Assembly (NCBI RefSeq): GCF_900078335.1
Contig: NZ_FKBR01000046.1
Location: 62,001 to 126,000 of the forward strand
Source: Bordetella trematum
Lineage (GTDB): Bacteria > Pseudomonadota > Gammaproteobacteria > Burkholderiales > Burkholderiaceae_B
DNA length: 64,000 bases
Direction: 5' to 3'
Numbering within the stretch: position 1 is the stretch's first letter; each line of letters begins with the position of its first letter. Position numbers and translations under genes: made by a program. Positions 26,091 through 36,633 of this stretch are shown in pieces. A model generated the notes under the pieces. The model did no database searches and was not told where the DNA came from. It saw only the letters and a list, made by a program, of their open reading frames with translations.

Positions 26091-27599
26091 GTGGGCCGCT
26101 TCGCCGACCTGCTGGGAGTCGCCCTGCCGTCACCGCCGGCGCGCGCGGACTCCTGCGCGCTGCATACCCAGGATGCCTGCGGCACCTCGCTGGGGCAGGC
26201 CATCGCGCCGCGCGCGGCGCGCCATCCCGGCCTGAGCGGCATCCACAGCATCACCGATGCGCACGATGCCTTTGCGGCGCGCATCCTGCTGACGCGCGCG
26301 GCCCAGCGCACGCTGGATGTGCAGTACTACATCTGGCGCGGCGACATGACCGGCACCCTGCTGCTCGAAGCCCTGCATCAGGCGGCCGACCGCGGCGTGC
26401 GGGTGCGCCTGCTGCTGGATGACAACGGCACCTCGGGCCTGGATGCCACGCTGGCCGCGCTGGACGCGCATCCCAACATCGAGGTGCGGCTGTTCAACCC
26501 TTTCGTGCTGCGCCATCCCAAGGTGCTGGGCTACCTGACGGACTTCCGGCGCCTGAACCGGCGCATGCACAACAAGTCGTTCACCGCCGACAATCAGGCC
26601 ACCATCCTGGGCGGACGCAATATCGGCGACGAGTACTTCGGCGCCGACGACGGCGTGCTGTTCGCCGACCTGGACGTGCTGGCCGTCGGGCCGGTGGTGC
26701 AGGAAGTATCGACCGACTTCGACCGCTACTGGGCCAGCGAATCGGCCTATCCGGTCGATCAGCTGCTGCCGGCCGCCGCGCCTCAGGCGCTGCACGCCCT
26801 GGCGCGTTCGGCCGAAGGCGTCGAGCAGGACCCCCGTTCGGATCACTACATGGAGGCCATCGCACGCACGCCACTCGTCGGGCAACTGCTGCAGGGCCGC
26901 CTGGAGCTGGAGTGGGCGCCGGCGCGCGTGGTCAGCGACGATCCCGCCAAGGCGCTGGGCAAGGCGCAGGGAGCGGGCCTGATCACGCATCAGCTGCTGG
27001 CCCTCATGGGCGAGCCGCGCAGCCACCTCGAACTGATCTCGCCCTACTTCGTGCCCACGGCGCCGGGCGCGGCGGCCTTCGCCGAACTGGCGCGCAAGGG
27101 CGTAAAGGTGCGCGTGCTGACCAATGCGCTGGAGGCCACCGATGTCAGCGTGGTGCACTCCGGCTATGCCAAACGACGCCGCGCGCTGCTGGCCAGCGGC
27201 GTGACGCTCTACGAAATGCCGCGCCGCGGCCACGGGCCGGCCCAGCCGCGCAGCCCCGGGCCCTTCGGCAGCTCGGCCTCCAGCCTGCACGCCAAGACCT
27301 TCGCGGTCGATGGCCGCAGCACCTATGTGGGCTCGTTCAACTTCGATCCGCGCTCGGCCAACCTCAATACCGAACTCGGGCTGGTGATCGACAGCCCCGC
27401 GCTGGCCAGCGCCATCTCGCAGACCTTTGACCAGGACATCGCCGCCAGCACCTATCGCGTCGGCCTGGACGATCAGGGCCGGATGTACTGGCAGCTGCCC
27501 GACAGCGGCGAACGCCTGCGCCGCGAGCCCGGCACCACCTGGTGGCAGCGCCTGAGCGTGCGCCTGATGTCCTGGCTGCCCATCGAGCCCTTGCTGTGA
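26091..27599 (+). CDS. Phospholipase D-family / cardiolipin synthase C-like protein
   Basis: This protein of about 502 residues has two HKD phosphodiesterase motifs: HNKSFTADNQATILGGRN near residue 160 and LHAKTFAVDGRSTYVGSFNF near 400. Paired HKD motifs in this length class resemble ClsC/YmdC, which forms cardiolipin from phosphatidylglycerol and phosphatidylethanolamine. GTG 26091 is taken as start since it lies 16 bases past the carbonic anhydrase gene; earlier starts would overlap that gene. The N-terminus is only weakly hydrophobic. Membrane association and substrate are inferred from the family. Confidence 0.85.
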   Translation: MGRFADLLGVALPSPPARADSCALHTQDACGTSLGQAIAPRAARHPGLSGIHSITDAHDAFAARILLTRAAQRTLDVQYYIWRGDMTGTLLLEALHQAADRGVRVRLLLDDNGTSGLDATLAALDAHPNIEVRLFNPFVLRHPKVLGYLTDFRRLNRRMHNKSFTADNQATILGGRNIGDEYFGADDGVLFADLDVLAVGPVVQEVSTDFDRYWASESAYPVDQLLPAAAPQALHALARSAEGVEQDPRSDHYMEAIARTPLVGQLLQGRLELEWAPARVVSDDPAKALGKAQGAGLITHQLLALMGEPRSHLELISPYFVPTAPGAAAFAELARKGVKVRVLTNALEATDVSVVHSGYAKRRRALLASGVTLYEMPRRGHGPAQPRSPGPFGSSASSLHAKTFAVDGRSTYVGSFNFDPRSANLNTELGLVIDSPALASAISQTFDQDIAASTYRVGLDDQGRMYWQLPDSGERLRREPGTTWWQRLSVRLMSWLPIEPLL

Positions 27600-27753
27600 G
27601 CCCCACACAACTGGCGGATTCATTCATATAACCATAAAGACTTGGACTCGCGGAAAGCCCGGCTGATACGGTTATGAGCCACGCCTTCCCTGTGTCCGCC
27701 CCTGGCCGGACGCCTTTTCGCGGCCGTTTTTTCGGCCTTGCGGGGTTCCCGAC

Positions 27754-29496
27754 ATGTATGTGTATGACCCGGTCGACCAGCAGCTCGTCCAAGAGCGCGT
27801 CGCCCAGTTTTCCGACCAGACCCGCCGCTTTCTCGACGGCCAGCTCAGCGAAGACGAGTTCCGCGTGCTGCGCCTGCAGAACGGCCTGTACATCCAGCGC
27901 CATGCTCCCATGCTGCGGGTGGCCATCCCGTATGGGATGCTGGCCGCACGCCAGCTGCGCACGCTGGCCGGCATCGCGCGCCGCTATGATCGCGGCTACG
28001 GCCACTTTTCCACGCGCCAGAATATCCAGTTCAACTGGCCGCGCCTGGAAGACGTGCCCGCCATCCTGGCCGAGCTGGCCGAGGTGCAGATGCACGCCAT
28101 CCAGACCAGCGGCAACTGCATCCGCAACACCACCACCGACCACTTCGCCGGCATCGCGCCCGACGAACTGGTCAATCCACTGGTGTGGTGCGAGATCATC
28201 CGGCAGTGGTCCACGCTGCACCCCGAATTCGCCTTTCTGCCGCGTAAATTCAAGATCGCCGTCAGCGGCGCCCTGCAGGACCGGGCCGCCGTCGGCGTGC
28301 ACGATATCGGCCTGCAGGCCGTCGAGCACGAAGGCGAACTGGGCTTTCGCGTCTGGGTGGGAGGCGGCCTGGGGCGCACGCCCATGGTCGGTCACCTGAT
28401 CAAGCCCTTCGTGGCCTGGCCGCACCTGCTGACCTATCTGCAGGCCGCGCTGCGCGTCTACAACCTGCATGGCCGGCGCGACAACAAGTACAAGGCGCGC
28501 ATCAAGATCCTCGTCAAGGACCTGAGCCCCGAGGTCTACGCCCGGCAGGTCGAGGAAGAATGGCTGCGCATCAAGGACGGCCCGGACACCATCACCCAGG
28601 CCCAGCTGGACACCATCGCCGGGCGCTTCGAGTGGCCATCCTATGATCCCCGGGCCGCCGGCCAGGAGGATCCTGGCGCCGCCCTGGCCGCCCGGAACCC
28701 GCGCTTTGCCCGCTGGCTGCGCACCAACGTGCATCCGCATCGCGTGCCGGGCTATGCCGCCGTGACGCTCTCGCTCAAGGCCACGGGCGTGCCTCCCGGC
28801 GACATCACGGCCGAACAGATGGAAGCGGCCGCCGACCTGTCCGAACGCTACGGCTTCGGCGAATTGCGCGTCTCGCACGAACAGAACCTGATCCTGGCCG
28901 ACGTGCGCCGCGCGCAGCTGCCCGAACTCTGGCGCGAACTGGAAGACCTCAAGCTCGCCACGCCCAACATCGGCCTGCTCACCAATATCATCGCCTGTCC
29001 GGGCGGCGACTTCTGCGCCCTGGCCAATGCCGTTTCCATCCCGGTGGCCGAAGCCATCCAGCGTCGTTTCGACGACCTGGACTATCTGTTCGAAATCGGC
29101 GAACTGGACCTGAACATCTCCGGCTGCATCAACTCCTGTGGCCACCACCACATCGGCCACATCGGTATCCTGGGCGTCGACAAGGCCGGCGAGGAGTGGT
29201 ATCAGGTGACGCTGGGCGGCCGCCAGAACGGCGCGGCGCGTCCCCTGCCCGACCTGGCATCGCAGCGCGGCGGCGGCGCGGCGATCGGGCGCATCATCGG
29301 GCCGTCCTTCGCGCGCGAGCAGGTCGCACATGTGGTCGAACGCCTGGTGCGCACCTATCTCACGCTGCGCGACAGCGACCAGGAGCGCTTCATCGACGTG
29401 GTCGAACGGGTCGGCATCGATCCCTTCAAGCATGACGTCTACGCCGACCCGCAACTGGCCAAGGCCGCCCCCCGGCAGCAAGCCGTGCCCGCCTGA
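27754..29496 (+). CDS. cysI: Nitrite/sulfite reductase, CysI-type hemoprotein
   Basis: This 580-residue siroheme/4Fe-4S reductase probably reduces sulfite to sulfide in cysteine synthesis. The cluster cysteines are in CPGGDFCALAN (near residue 415) and CINSCGHHHIGHIG (near 458), and the siroheme-side motif is GYGHFSTRQNIQFNW near residue 83. It is followed within 10 bases by a DUF934 gene, a pairing common in Betaproteobacterial sulfate-assimilation operons. The 154-base upstream gap contains an AT-rich stretch around 27622-27642 (CATATAACCATAAAG) that could be a CysB-type activator site; this is only a suggestion. Confidence 0.93.
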   Translation: MYVYDPVDQQLVQERVAQFSDQTRRFLDGQLSEDEFRVLRLQNGLYIQRHAPMLRVAIPYGMLAARQLRTLAGIARRYDRGYGHFSTRQNIQFNWPRLEDVPAILAELAEVQMHAIQTSGNCIRNTTTDHFAGIAPDELVNPLVWCEIIRQWSTLHPEFAFLPRKFKIAVSGALQDRAAVGVHDIGLQAVEHEGELGFRVWVGGGLGRTPMVGHLIKPFVAWPHLLTYLQAALRVYNLHGRRDNKYKARIKILVKDLSPEVYARQVEEEWLRIKDGPDTITQAQLDTIAGRFEWPSYDPRAAGQEDPGAALAARNPRFARWLRTNVHPHRVPGYAAVTLSLKATGVPPGDITAEQMEAAADLSERYGFGELRVSHEQNLILADVRRAQLPELWRELEDLKLATPNIGLLTNIIACPGGDFCALANAVSIPVAEAIQRRFDDLDYLFEIGELDLNISGCINSCGHHHIGHIGILGVDKAGEEWYQVTLGGRQNGAARPLPDLASQRGGGAAIGRIIGPSFAREQVAHVVERLVRTYLTLRDSDQERFIDVVERVGIDPFKHDVYADPQLAKAAPRQQAVPA

Positions 29497-29506
29497 GAAC
29501 GCCTCC

Positions 29507-30007
29507 ATGACCGCTGACACGCACCTCCCCCAACTGATCCGCCAGGGCGAACTGCAAGCCAACCCCTGGCGCCTGCATGCCGACGCCGAAAGCGCCCCGC
29601 CCGACGAGGCACACTGGATCGTCGATCTGCCGACCTGGCTGGCCCATCAGCCGGCCTTGCGCACGCGCCGGCATCCGGTGGCGCTGCTGCTGGGCCCGGA
29701 CGCCGACCTGGGGCCGCTTGCCGCCAGCGACGCCCTGACGCAAACACCGCCTGCTTTCATTGCGATTGATTTCCCGGTGTATACCGACGGGCGCGGCTAT
29801 TCGCTCGCGCAGCTGCTGCGCGCGCGCCACGGCTGGCGCGGCGAGTTGCGCGCCATGGGCGACGTGATGATCGACACGCTGTACTACCAGGCGCGCGTGG
29901 GCTTCGACAGCTTCCTGCTCAAGGCAGGCCACGACCCGCAGCAGGCGCTGCGCGCCCTGCACACCTTCAGCGTGCGCTACCAGCAGAGCTACCCGCAGCC
30001 GGCCTGA
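29507..30007 (+). CDS. DUF934 family protein of the sulfite reductase operon
   Basis: This 166-residue cytoplasmic protein of the DUF934 family shows the conserved block IDFPVYTDGRGYSLAQLLR and the C-terminal GHDPQQALRALHTFSVRYQ. DUF934 genes are typically next to cysI and are thought to assist sulfite or sulfate reduction, but the mechanism is not established. ATG 29507 lies 10 bases after the cysI stop. The next gene, ubiX, is convergent and only 15 bases away. Confidence 0.88.
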   Translation: MTADTHLPQLIRQGELQANPWRLHADAESAPPDEAHWIVDLPTWLAHQPALRTRRHPVALLLGPDADLGPLAASDALTQTPPAFIAIDFPVYTDGRGYSLAQLLRARHGWRGELRAMGDVMIDTLYYQARVGFDSFLLKAGHDPQQALRALHTFSVRYQQSYPQPA

Positions 30008-30022
30008 GCGGGCCGCCCGGGG

Positions 30023-30589
30023 TCAGGGACGCGTGCCTTCCCAGCGCGGGCCGGGCACGCGGATATCGAAGAGCTCCAGCACGCGGGCCACGGTGTGGTC
30101 CACCATCTCCTCGATGCTGGCGGGCCGGTGATAAAAGGCCGGCAGCGGCGGGAACACGATGCCGCCCATCTCGGTGACAGCCGTCATGTTGCGCAGGTGC
30201 GCAAGATTGAACGGCGTCTCGCGCACCATCATGACCAGACGGCGGCGCTCTTTGAGCGTGACGTCGGCAGCGCGCGTGATGAGATTATCGGACAAGCCAT
30301 GGGCTACGGCGGCCAGGGTGCGCATCGAGCAAGGCACGATGACCATCCCGGCCGTCTCGAAGGCGCCGCTGGCCAGCGTCGCCCCCACATCGCGCACCCC
30401 GTGCACATGATCGGCCAGGGCATGGACCTGCTGGCGGCTCATGTCCAGTTCGTGCTGGATATTGAGCACACCCGAAGCCGACACCACCAGGTGGGTCTGC
30501 ACGTCGTCGACCTCGCGCAAGGTCTGCAGCATGCGCACGGCATACAGGGAACCGGTGGCGCCGGTAATGCCGATGACCAGCCTGCGCAT
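30023..30589 (-). CDS. ubiX: Flavin prenyltransferase UbiX
   Basis: This 188-residue enzyme makes prenylated FMN, the cofactor of UbiD-type decarboxylases used in ubiquinone synthesis and aromatic decarboxylation. It has the N-terminal GITGATGSLYAVRMLQTL, VVSASG, VPCSMRTLAAVAHGLSDNLI and the basic RRLVMMVRETPFN region. It is the last gene of the hemA-prfA-prmC-grxD-ubiX run, 4 bases after grxD. No ubiD is in the window. Confidence 0.95.
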   Translation of the reverse strand: MRRLVIGITGATGSLYAVRMLQTLREVDDVQTHLVVSASGVLNIQHELDMSRQQVHALADHVHGVRDVGATLASGAFETAGMVIVPCSMRTLAAVAHGLSDNLITRAADVTLKERRRLVMMVRETPFNLAHLRNMTAVTEMGGIVFPPLPAFYHRPASIEEMVDHTVARVLELFDIRVPGPRWEGTRP

Positions 30590-30593
30590 GGGG

Positions 30594-30920
30594 TCAGACC
30601 GTGGCGCCGGCTTGATCCAGCAGCGTCTTGAGTTCGCCGCTTTCGTTCATCTCGGACATGATGTCAGAGCCGCCGATGAACTCGCCGCCCACATAAAGCT
30701 GCGGGATGGTGGGCCAGCTGGAGAAGGTCTTGATGCCCTGGCGGACTTCTTCGTCCTCGAGCACATTGACCGTCACCAGTTTCTTGACGCCACAGCCCTT
30801 CAGGATCTGGATGGCGCGGCCCGAGAAGCCGCATTGCGGAAACTGCGCCGTGCCCTTCATGAACAGCACCACGGGATGCTGGGTCACGGTCTCACGGATG
30901 AAATTCTGTACATCGCTCAT
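30594..30920 (-). CDS. grxD: Monothiol glutaredoxin, Grx4 type
   Basis: This 108-residue monothiol glutaredoxin has the active site CGFS (Cys30) and the glutathione-binding segments [20 protein letters not shown]. Proteins of this class carry a 2Fe-2S cluster bound with glutathione and act in Fe-S cluster trafficking. It lies between prmC and ubiX on the same strand with short gaps, as in many Betaproteobacteria. Confidence 0.96.
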   Translation of the reverse strand: MSDVQNFIRETVTQHPVVLFMKGTAQFPQCGFSGRAIQILKGCGVKKLVTVNVLEDEEVRQGIKTFSSWPTIPQLYVGGEFIGGSDIMSEMNESGELKTLLDQAGATV

Positions 30921-30957
30921 GGCTAAACTCGCAAAAGGAACACGCGGAACACATGCA

Positions 30958-31776
30958 TTATAGAAAGCCGCCGGAAATCCGTTCGATTCCCCCCAGATCT
31001 CGCCGGCTTTCGACGTTTTTCAGGCCCGAGGCCTGCAGCAGGGCGCGCACCGCGCCCGCCTGATCCCAACCATGTTCGCACCACAGCGCGCCGCCCGGGG
31101 CCAGCCAGCGCGGGGCCTGGGCGGCGATCTCGGCCAGCGCGCTCAGGCCGTCGGCGCCATCGCTCAGCGCACCGGGCGGCTCGAAACGCAGATCGCCCTG
31201 CGACAGATGGTGATCATCCCCGTGAATATACGGCGGGTTGGACACGATGAGATCGTATTTCTGTCCGGGCGCCAGCGCCTCGAACCAGCTTCCCTGGGCC
31301 AGCGTCAGCGACGCGCCCAGACGCCCGGCATTGGCGCGCGCCACGGCCAGGGCGTCGGCGCTCAGATCGGTCGCCGTGACCTCGGCCTGGGGACAGGCCA
31401 GCGCAATCGATATCGCAATCGCGCCGCTGCCGGTGCCCAGATCCAGCACCCGCGCCGCAGGACGCCCTGCCAGAAAGGCCAGCGCCGCCTCGACCAGCGT
31501 CTCGGTATCCGGACGCGGGATCAGCACTGCCGGCGACACGGCGAAGACATGGCCCATGAACTCGCGCTCGCCCAGCACGTAGGCCATGGGCTCGCCCGCC
31601 AGCCGGCGCTGCGCCAGCGCCTCGTAGGCGGCGCACAGGGCCGGCTCGGCCGGTTCATCGTCATGCGCCAGCAGCCAGGCGCGCGAGCGCTGCCAGACCC
31701 GCTCGACCAGCATGCGCGCCTCCAGGCGCGGCAGACGGCCATCCTGCAGCAGATCGCGGATCTGCACGGCGCTCAC
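30958..31776 (-). CDS. prmC: Peptide chain release factor N5-glutamine methyltransferase
   Basis: This 272-residue SAM-dependent enzyme methylates the Gln of the GGQ motif in release factors. It has the SAM-binding DLGTGSG (112-118) and the catalytic NPPY (180-183), after the N-terminal helical domain and the linker PRPDTE. Its GTG start overlaps the stop of prfA (GTGA), so the enzyme and its substrate are translationally coupled. Confidence 0.96.
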   Translation of the reverse strand: MSAVQIRDLLQDGRLPRLEARMLVERVWQRSRAWLLAHDDEPAEPALCAAYEALAQRRLAGEPMAYVLGEREFMGHVFAVSPAVLIPRPDTETLVEAALAFLAGRPAARVLDLGTGSGAIAISIALACPQAEVTATDLSADALAVARANAGRLGASLTLAQGSWFEALAPGQKYDLIVSNPPYIHGDDHHLSQGDLRFEPPGALSDGADGLSALAEIAAQAPRWLAPGGALWCEHGWDQAGAVRALLQASGLKNVESRRDLGGIERISGGFL

Positions 31777-32855
31777 AGATCGTGGCCCAGGGCCGCCAGC
31801 TGCTCGGCCTGGTGCTCGGCCAGCAGCGCGCCGGTCAGCTCATCCAGGTCGCCCTCCATGATCTGCTGCAGCTTGTACAGCGTCAGGTTGATGCGGTGAT
31901 CGGTGACCCGCCCCTGCGGGAAGTTGTAGGTACGGATGCGCTCGGAACGGTCGCCCGAGCCCACCAGACTTTTGCGTTCGGCAGCCTCTTTGTTCTGGCG
32001 CTCGCGCAACTCCTTGTCTTTCAGGCGCGCAGCAAGCACCTGCATGGCGCGGTCTTTGTTGCGGTGCTGCGAGCGGTCATCCTGACACTCCACCACCAGC
32101 CCGGTGGGCAGGTGGGTGATACGCACGGCTGAGTCGGTCTTGTTGATGTGCTGCCCGCCCGCGCCGCTGGCGCGGAAGGTGTCGATGCGCAGATCGGCCG
32201 GGTTGATCACCACCTCGCCCACGGCGTCGGCCTCGGGCATCACCGCCACGGTGCAGGCCGAAGTGTGAATGCGGCCCTGCGCCTCGGTGGCGGGCACGCG
32301 CTGCACGCGGTGCGCCCCCGACTCGAACTTCAGGCGTCCGTAGGCGCCATCGCCATCGATGCGGGCGATCACTTCCTTGTAGCCGCCCAGCTCGGACTCG
32401 CTTTCCGACATGATCTCGACCCGCCAGCCCTGCCCCTCGGCATAACGGCTGTACATGCGCAGCAGATCGCCCGAGAACAGCGCGCTTTCATCGCCACCGG
32501 TGCCAGCGCGGATTTCCAGGAACACGCTGCGCCCGTCATCCGGGTCGCGCGGCAGCAGCAGTACCTGCAACTCGGCCTCCAGGGCCTGCAGGCGCTCACG
32601 GGCGGTTTCGATTTCTTCTTCGGCCATGTCCCGCATTTCGGGATCGGCCAGCATCTCCTGGGCCGTGGCCAGATCCGACTCGCTGGCCTGAAAACCGTTG
32701 AAGGCCACCACCACCGGCTCCAGCTCGGCGCGCTCGCGCGAGAGTTTGCGAAAGCGATCCATGTCGGAGGCGGTTTCGGGCTCGGCCAGCAAGGCATCAA
32801 CTTCGATCAGGCGGTGCGCCAGCTGTTCCAGCCGGCTGCGCATGGAGGATTTCAT
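31773..32855 (-). CDS. prfA: Peptide chain release factor 1
   Basis: This 360-residue translation termination factor reads UAA and UAG. The peptidyl-tRNA hydrolysis motif [10 protein letters not shown] places GGQ at 233-235, and the codon-recognition region follows the family pattern near residue 190 ([13 protein letters not shown]). The start is ATG 32855; a second ATG at 32843 would remove four residues. It lies downstream of hemA by 90 bases and overlaps prmC, the classic hemA-prfA-prmC order. Confidence 0.97.
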   Translation of the reverse strand: MKSSMRSRLEQLAHRLIEVDALLAEPETASDMDRFRKLSRERAELEPVVVAFNGFQASESDLATAQEMLADPEMRDMAEEEIETARERLQALEAELQVLLLPRDPDDGRSVFLEIRAGTGGDESALFSGDLLRMYSRYAEGQGWRVEIMSESESELGGYKEVIARIDGDGAYGRLKFESGAHRVQRVPATEAQGRIHTSACTVAVMPEADAVGEVVINPADLRIDTFRASGAGGQHINKTDSAVRITHLPTGLVVECQDDRSQHRNKDRAMQVLAARLKDKELRERQNKEAAERKSLVGSGDRSERIRTYNFPQGRVTDHRINLTLYKLQQIMEGDLDELTGALLAEHQAEQLAALGHDL

Positions 32856-32945
32856 GGGAAGACGCTAAAAAATGAGGAGGGAGGGGTTACGCCGCGCGCC
32901 ATGCGGCAGGCCCGCCAAGGGCAGGCAGCGGCCAGACGGGGGTCG

Positions 32946-34220
32946 CTAACGGCGCGAGTCGCGGCCGGGGAACAGGCGCGGCATCCAGGACAGCAACTGC
33001 TTGCGCTCTTCGCCGGCGCTGCGGTTGAGCGCGGCCAGCGGGCCATGCAGATACTTCTGGGTCAGGCCGTGGGCCAGCTGCTCCAGCACGGCCTCGGGCG
33101 CATCGCCGCGGGCCAGCATGCGCCGGGCACGCTCCAGTTCGGCGGCGCGCAAGTCTTCGGCAGCCTGGTGCAGATTGCGGATGACGGGCACCACTTCACG
33201 CGATTGCATCCAGTGCATGAACCCCTGGACGCGGGTGTCGATGATGGCTTCGGCCTGCACCACGGCGGCGCGGCGCGCATCGGTGCCCGATTGCACCAGA
33301 CGCCCCAGATCATCGACCGAGTACAGATAGACGTCATCGAGTCGGCCGACTTCGGGCTCGATGTCGCGCGGCACGGCCAGGTCGATCATGACCATCGGGC
33401 GGTGACGCCGCTGGCGGGTGGCGCGCTCGACCATGCCCAGGCCCAGGATGGGCAGGGAACTGGCCGTACAGGACACCACCACGTCGAACTCGGACAGGCG
33501 GTCGGTGAGGTCGGCCAGCTTCATGGTGCCGGCCGAGAAGCGGCCGGCCAGCGTTTCGGCGCGCTCGACGCTGCGGTTGGCCACCACCATGGAACGCGGA
33601 TGCTGGGCGGCGAAGTGAGTCGCGCACAGTTCGATCATTTCGCCCGCGCCGATGAACAGGGTGCTGGCCTGTTCGAGATTGCCGAACACGCGTTCGGCCA
33701 GCCGCACGGCCGCGGCCGCCATGGACACCGAATGCGCGCCGATGGCAGTCTGCGAGCGGACCTCCTTGGCCACCGAGAAGGTGCGCTGAAAGAGCTGATG
33801 CAGCAGGGTACCCAGCGAGCCGGCCTCTTCGGCGGCGCGCACGGCGGTCTTCATCTGGCCGAGGATCTGCGGTTCGCCCAACACCATGGAATCGAGCCCG
33901 CTGGCCACGCGGAAGGCATGGCGAACGGCCTCATCCTGGCGCAGGCGATACAGATGGGGATGCAGGCTGCCGGCTTCCATGCGGTGATGGTCGGCCAGCC
34001 AGGCGGGCAATTGCTCCACGACGTTGACGTCGGCGGCGCAATAGATCTCGGTGCGATTACAGGTCGACAGAATGGCGGCCTCGCGCACCGCGCCGCCGAA
34101 CGCCGAGCGCAGCCCGGACAGTGCCGGCTGCACCAGATCGACGGGCATGGACACGCGTTCACGCACCGAAACCGGCGCGGAAGTGTGGTTCAGACCGAAG
34201 GCAAGAACGGCGACTGACAT
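32946..34220 (-). CDS. hemA: Glutamyl-tRNA reductase
   Basis: This 424-residue enzyme reduces glutamyl-tRNA(Glu) to glutamate-1-semialdehyde, the first committed step of C5-pathway tetrapyrrole synthesis. It has the N-terminal [14 protein letters not shown], the catalytic Cys54 in STCNRTE, the NADPH domain segment [14 protein letters not shown] and the C-terminal dimerisation helices. It is the first gene of the minus-strand operon. Its start is about 230 bases from the tRNA-Phe gene, which runs the other way. Confidence 0.97.
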   Translation of the reverse strand: MSVAVLAFGLNHTSAPVSVRERVSMPVDLVQPALSGLRSAFGGAVREAAILSTCNRTEIYCAADVNVVEQLPAWLADHHRMEAGSLHPHLYRLRQDEAVRHAFRVASGLDSMVLGEPQILGQMKTAVRAAEEAGSLGTLLHQLFQRTFSVAKEVRSQTAIGAHSVSMAAAAVRLAERVFGNLEQASTLFIGAGEMIELCATHFAAQHPRSMVVANRSVERAETLAGRFSAGTMKLADLTDRLSEFDVVVSCTASSLPILGLGMVERATRQRRHRPMVMIDLAVPRDIEPEVGRLDDVYLYSVDDLGRLVQSGTDARRAAVVQAEAIIDTRVQGFMHWMQSREVVPVIRNLHQAAEDLRAAELERARRMLARGDAPEAVLEQLAHGLTQKYLHGPLAALNRSAGEERKQLLSWMPRLFPGRDSRR

Positions 34221-34406
34221 TGAAAAGGCAAGGAGCGCAAGCGCGGCGACGTCCGCAGCAACGCACCATTATACCCCCCCACCCCTGTTATCCCATATCC
34301 CGCTTCACAAGCGTTGCTTCGTGTCAACCCCGAGAGGCTGTCCTGCGCCCACCTACGGGGCTGGCAGCCGCTCAAAGACCGGGGATGAAAAAAAGTGGCC
34401 GAATCC

Positions 34407-34435
34407 TCGCACAAGCCAATTTTTTGTTGTATAGT
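34407..34435 (+). promoter_or_regulatory. Probable promoter of tRNA-Phe
   Basis: TCGCAC, 17 bases, TATAGT, with the hexamer end 13 bases before the mature tRNA 5' end. The -10 fits well, the -35 only partly. Confidence 0.45.
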
Positions 34436-34448
34436 TACGTTCTTCGTT

Positions 34449-34524
34449 GGCCCGGTAGCTCAGTCGGTAGAGCAGAGGATTGAAAATCCTTGTGTCGGTG
34501 GTTCGATTCCGCCCCGGGCCACCA
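34449..34524 (+). tRNA. tRNA-Phe (GAA)
   Basis: This 76-nt cloverleaf has a perfect 7-bp acceptor stem (GGCCCGG/CCGGGCC), the D-loop AGCTCAGTCGGTAGAGC, anticodon stem GAGGA/TCCTT with loop TTGAAAA (anticodon GAA at 34482-34484, phenylalanine), T-loop GGTTCGATTCC and an encoded CCA end. It is a single-gene transcription unit with a terminator directly after it. Confidence 0.98.
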
Positions 34525-34542
34525 AAAAGATTCAGGCAATGT

Positions 34543-34575
34543 GCCCCGTTCGTATGAAAATACGGCGGGGCTTTT
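34543..34575 (+). terminator. Rho-independent terminator of tRNA-Phe
   Basis: A stem GCCCCG/CGGGGC is extended by inner CGTAT/ATACG pairs around a GAAA loop and followed by TTTT. It starts 18 bases after the tRNA CCA end. Confidence 0.85.
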
Positions 34576-34689
34576 GCTTTGTAGGCTGGCTTTATAGGCG
34601 CGTTTTTCGCCGCCCTCTTTTTCGCCCCCTCTGGGGCCGACCCGCTGTCGCGGCCTTGCCGGGCGATCTGCCGGCAAGGCCGCGAGCCG

Positions 34690-36633
34690 TCACGCCGCCT
34701 GCGGCGCGCTGGCCGTGCCCAGCATCTTGCGGCCCTGGCGCAGCTCGCCCTGGATGGCATTGACCAGCCGCGCCTGCGGCGAAGTGGCCGCCAGATCGGC
34801 GCCGATATGCTGCCATTGCGGCGCGTCCAGTCCGGACTCCAGCAGTTCGGCCAGTTGCTCCAGGCGCCGGGCGTCCTCGGGCGCAGGAGCCGGATACAGC
34901 TGCGAGGAATACGCCGTGATGGCATCGCAGATGCGCTCCGCGCCGGTGATCATCGGGAACCAGGCGGCCGCTTCCCGGCCGGCCGGCGGCGGATCCCCCA
35001 AAGCCTGCTGCAACTGCATGCGCATGTCTGACAATGCGCCATAGGCCTGACGGCGGCACAGGCGGATCTGCTGCACGTCGCCCTTGCCCGCCACCGAGAC
35101 GCGCAGATAACGCGCAATCTGCTGGCGCGCCACCAGAAAGGCCGGCTCCATTTTCCGATCCGGGCTGCGCGGCCAGATCAGGTAGCCGAAGACCAGCACG
35201 ATCGCCGCCCCCAGCACCGTATCGACCAGCCGCAGCAAAGCGTAGTTCGTGCCCCGGGTTTCCGGGCTGACCGAGTCGATCAGCACCAGCACCAGCGGCG
35301 TCAGGCTGAAGGCCAGCAGGGCATACGAACGCTGCGACAGCCAGGGCATGACGACCGCGATCGCCACCATGGCCAGCACGAACAGATAACCGGTCGGCAT
35401 CCAGGCCATGATGAGCGCGCCGACCAGCACGCCCGCACCGGTACCCACGCAGCGCAGCACGGCGCGCGCAAAAATCGACCCCATGTCGGGCTTCATGACG
35501 ATGCAGACCGTCATGGGCACCCAATACCAATGGCTTTTGTCGTCGATCCAGTAGAACGAGTAGGCGATGCCGGTGCACAGCGCCAGCGCCAGCGCGGGCT
35601 GCATGACCTGGCGCCCGCGCGTAAGCTTGTCGCGCAACAGGGCGAGGCGGCTTTCGCGCGGGCCGGCGGCCTCGTCGCGTGGCATCTCGTCTTCCACGCT
35701 GCGACCCCACAGCGCCTGGCCCAGCGCGGCAATCGCCGCGCTCAGGGGCTTCCCGGGTGCGGCGGCCAGCGCCGCCGGGTCACGCGCCTCGGCGTCATAG
35801 GCCTGCGCAAGGGCTCGCAGGTCGGCAGCGGCCTGCTGCAGGTCGACGCTGTCGGCACAGGACATCACTTGCGCAAACAGGGCGTCGGCGCGCTGCAGCA
35901 AGGCCGCTGCATGGTTCAGGTGCGCCGTCACGCCCAAGGCATGCGAGCGCCGCTGCAGCAGCAGACCATAAAGCGCCGACAGCTGATCCGTGACACTCTG
36001 GCGGGCCTGGCCGCTGTCGGCGCCGCCCTGTGCGCGCGCCTGCGCCAGCGCGGCCAGCGCCTGCAGCAGCGCCGACACCATCTGGCGCTCCGGCCGGTAA
36101 CTGAAGAACAGCGCCTCCAGCCCCAACAGAACCATGTAAAGCGCGGACCCCAGCAGCAACTTGAGCGCGGTCGGCCAATAAGGCGCCAGCTCGGGGTTGC
36201 CGATCAGGACCGCCCCCATGGCCAGCAACTGCAGGCAACCCACGGACAGCGGCGCGGCATAGCTGCTGAGGATGGCTGCCACGAACGCCACGCCGGCCAT
36301 GACGAGCACGATCACTCCCCAGGGCAGGCCGTTCAGGTAGCCCAGCAGAAAAGCCAGCGCGCCCAGCGGCGCCGAAATGAGAGCCTTCTTGAAGAGCGCC
36401 GGATACGGCGCGTCGCGTTCGCCCATGCCCTGAAGCATGGCGCCCATGGCGACGAACAGCACGCTGGCCATGTCGTCCATCCAGACGCCGACGCTCAGCG
36501 GAATGCCCATGGCAAGCGCGGCACGGATCGAGCGCCCCCAGTGCCAGCGGGCCGGTTTCAGGCGCGTCAGTTCCTTGAGCCAGGCATTGGGCCCGATCAG
36601 CGCAGACGACGCATCCTTGACGGAGGTAGACAT
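34690..36633 (-). CDS. FUSC-family inner-membrane efflux protein
   Basis: This 647-residue polytopic membrane protein of the FUSC/AaeB superfamily has two hydrophobic bundles (about residues 35-185 and 360-520), each of about six helices, separated by soluble helical stretches. This is the layout of aromatic acid (p-hydroxybenzoate) exporters and related proteins. The start at 36633 follows GGAAGG; an ATG at 36660 is also open. It stands alone and has no adaptor gene beside it. The substrate is unknown. Confidence 0.82.
   Translation of the reverse strand: MSTSVKDASSALIGPNAWLKELTRLKPARWHWGRSIRAALAMGIPLSVGVWMDDMASVLFVAMGAMLQGMGERDAPYPALFKKALISAPLGALAFLLGYLNGLPWGVIVLVMAGVAFVAAILSSYAAPLSVGCLQLLAMGAVLIGNPELAPYWPTALKLLLGSALYMVLLGLEALFFSYRPERQMVSALLQALAALAQARAQGGADSGQARQSVTDQLSALYGLLLQRRSHALGVTAHLNHAAALLQRADALFAQVMSCADSVDLQQAAADLRALAQAYDAEARDPAALAAAPGKPLSAAIAALGQALWGRSVEDEMPRDEAAGPRESRLALLRDKLTRGRQVMQPALALALCTGIAYSFYWIDDKSHWYWVPMTVCIVMKPDMGSIFARAVLRCVGTGAGVLVGALIMAWMPTGYLFVLAMVAIAVVMPWLSQRSYALLAFSLTPLVLVLIDSVSPETRGTNYALLRLVDTVLGAAIVLVFGYLIWPRSPDRKMEPAFLVARQQIARYLRVSVAGKGDVQQIRLCRRQAYGALSDMRMQLQQALGDPPPAGREAAAWFPMITGAERICDAITAYSSQLYPAPAPEDARRLEQLAELLESGLDAPQWQHIGADLAATSPQARLVNAIQGELRQGRKMLGTASAPQAA

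Noticed and set aside
27364-29562. A 732-codon minus-strand frame opposite cysI
   Set aside because: Antisense shadow of the sulfite reductase gene; low-complexity composition and no motifs.
34221-34406. Small open frames between hemA and tRNA-Phe
   Set aside because: Short, without ribosome-binding sites or similarity to known small proteins; the stretch is most likely the divergent promoter region.
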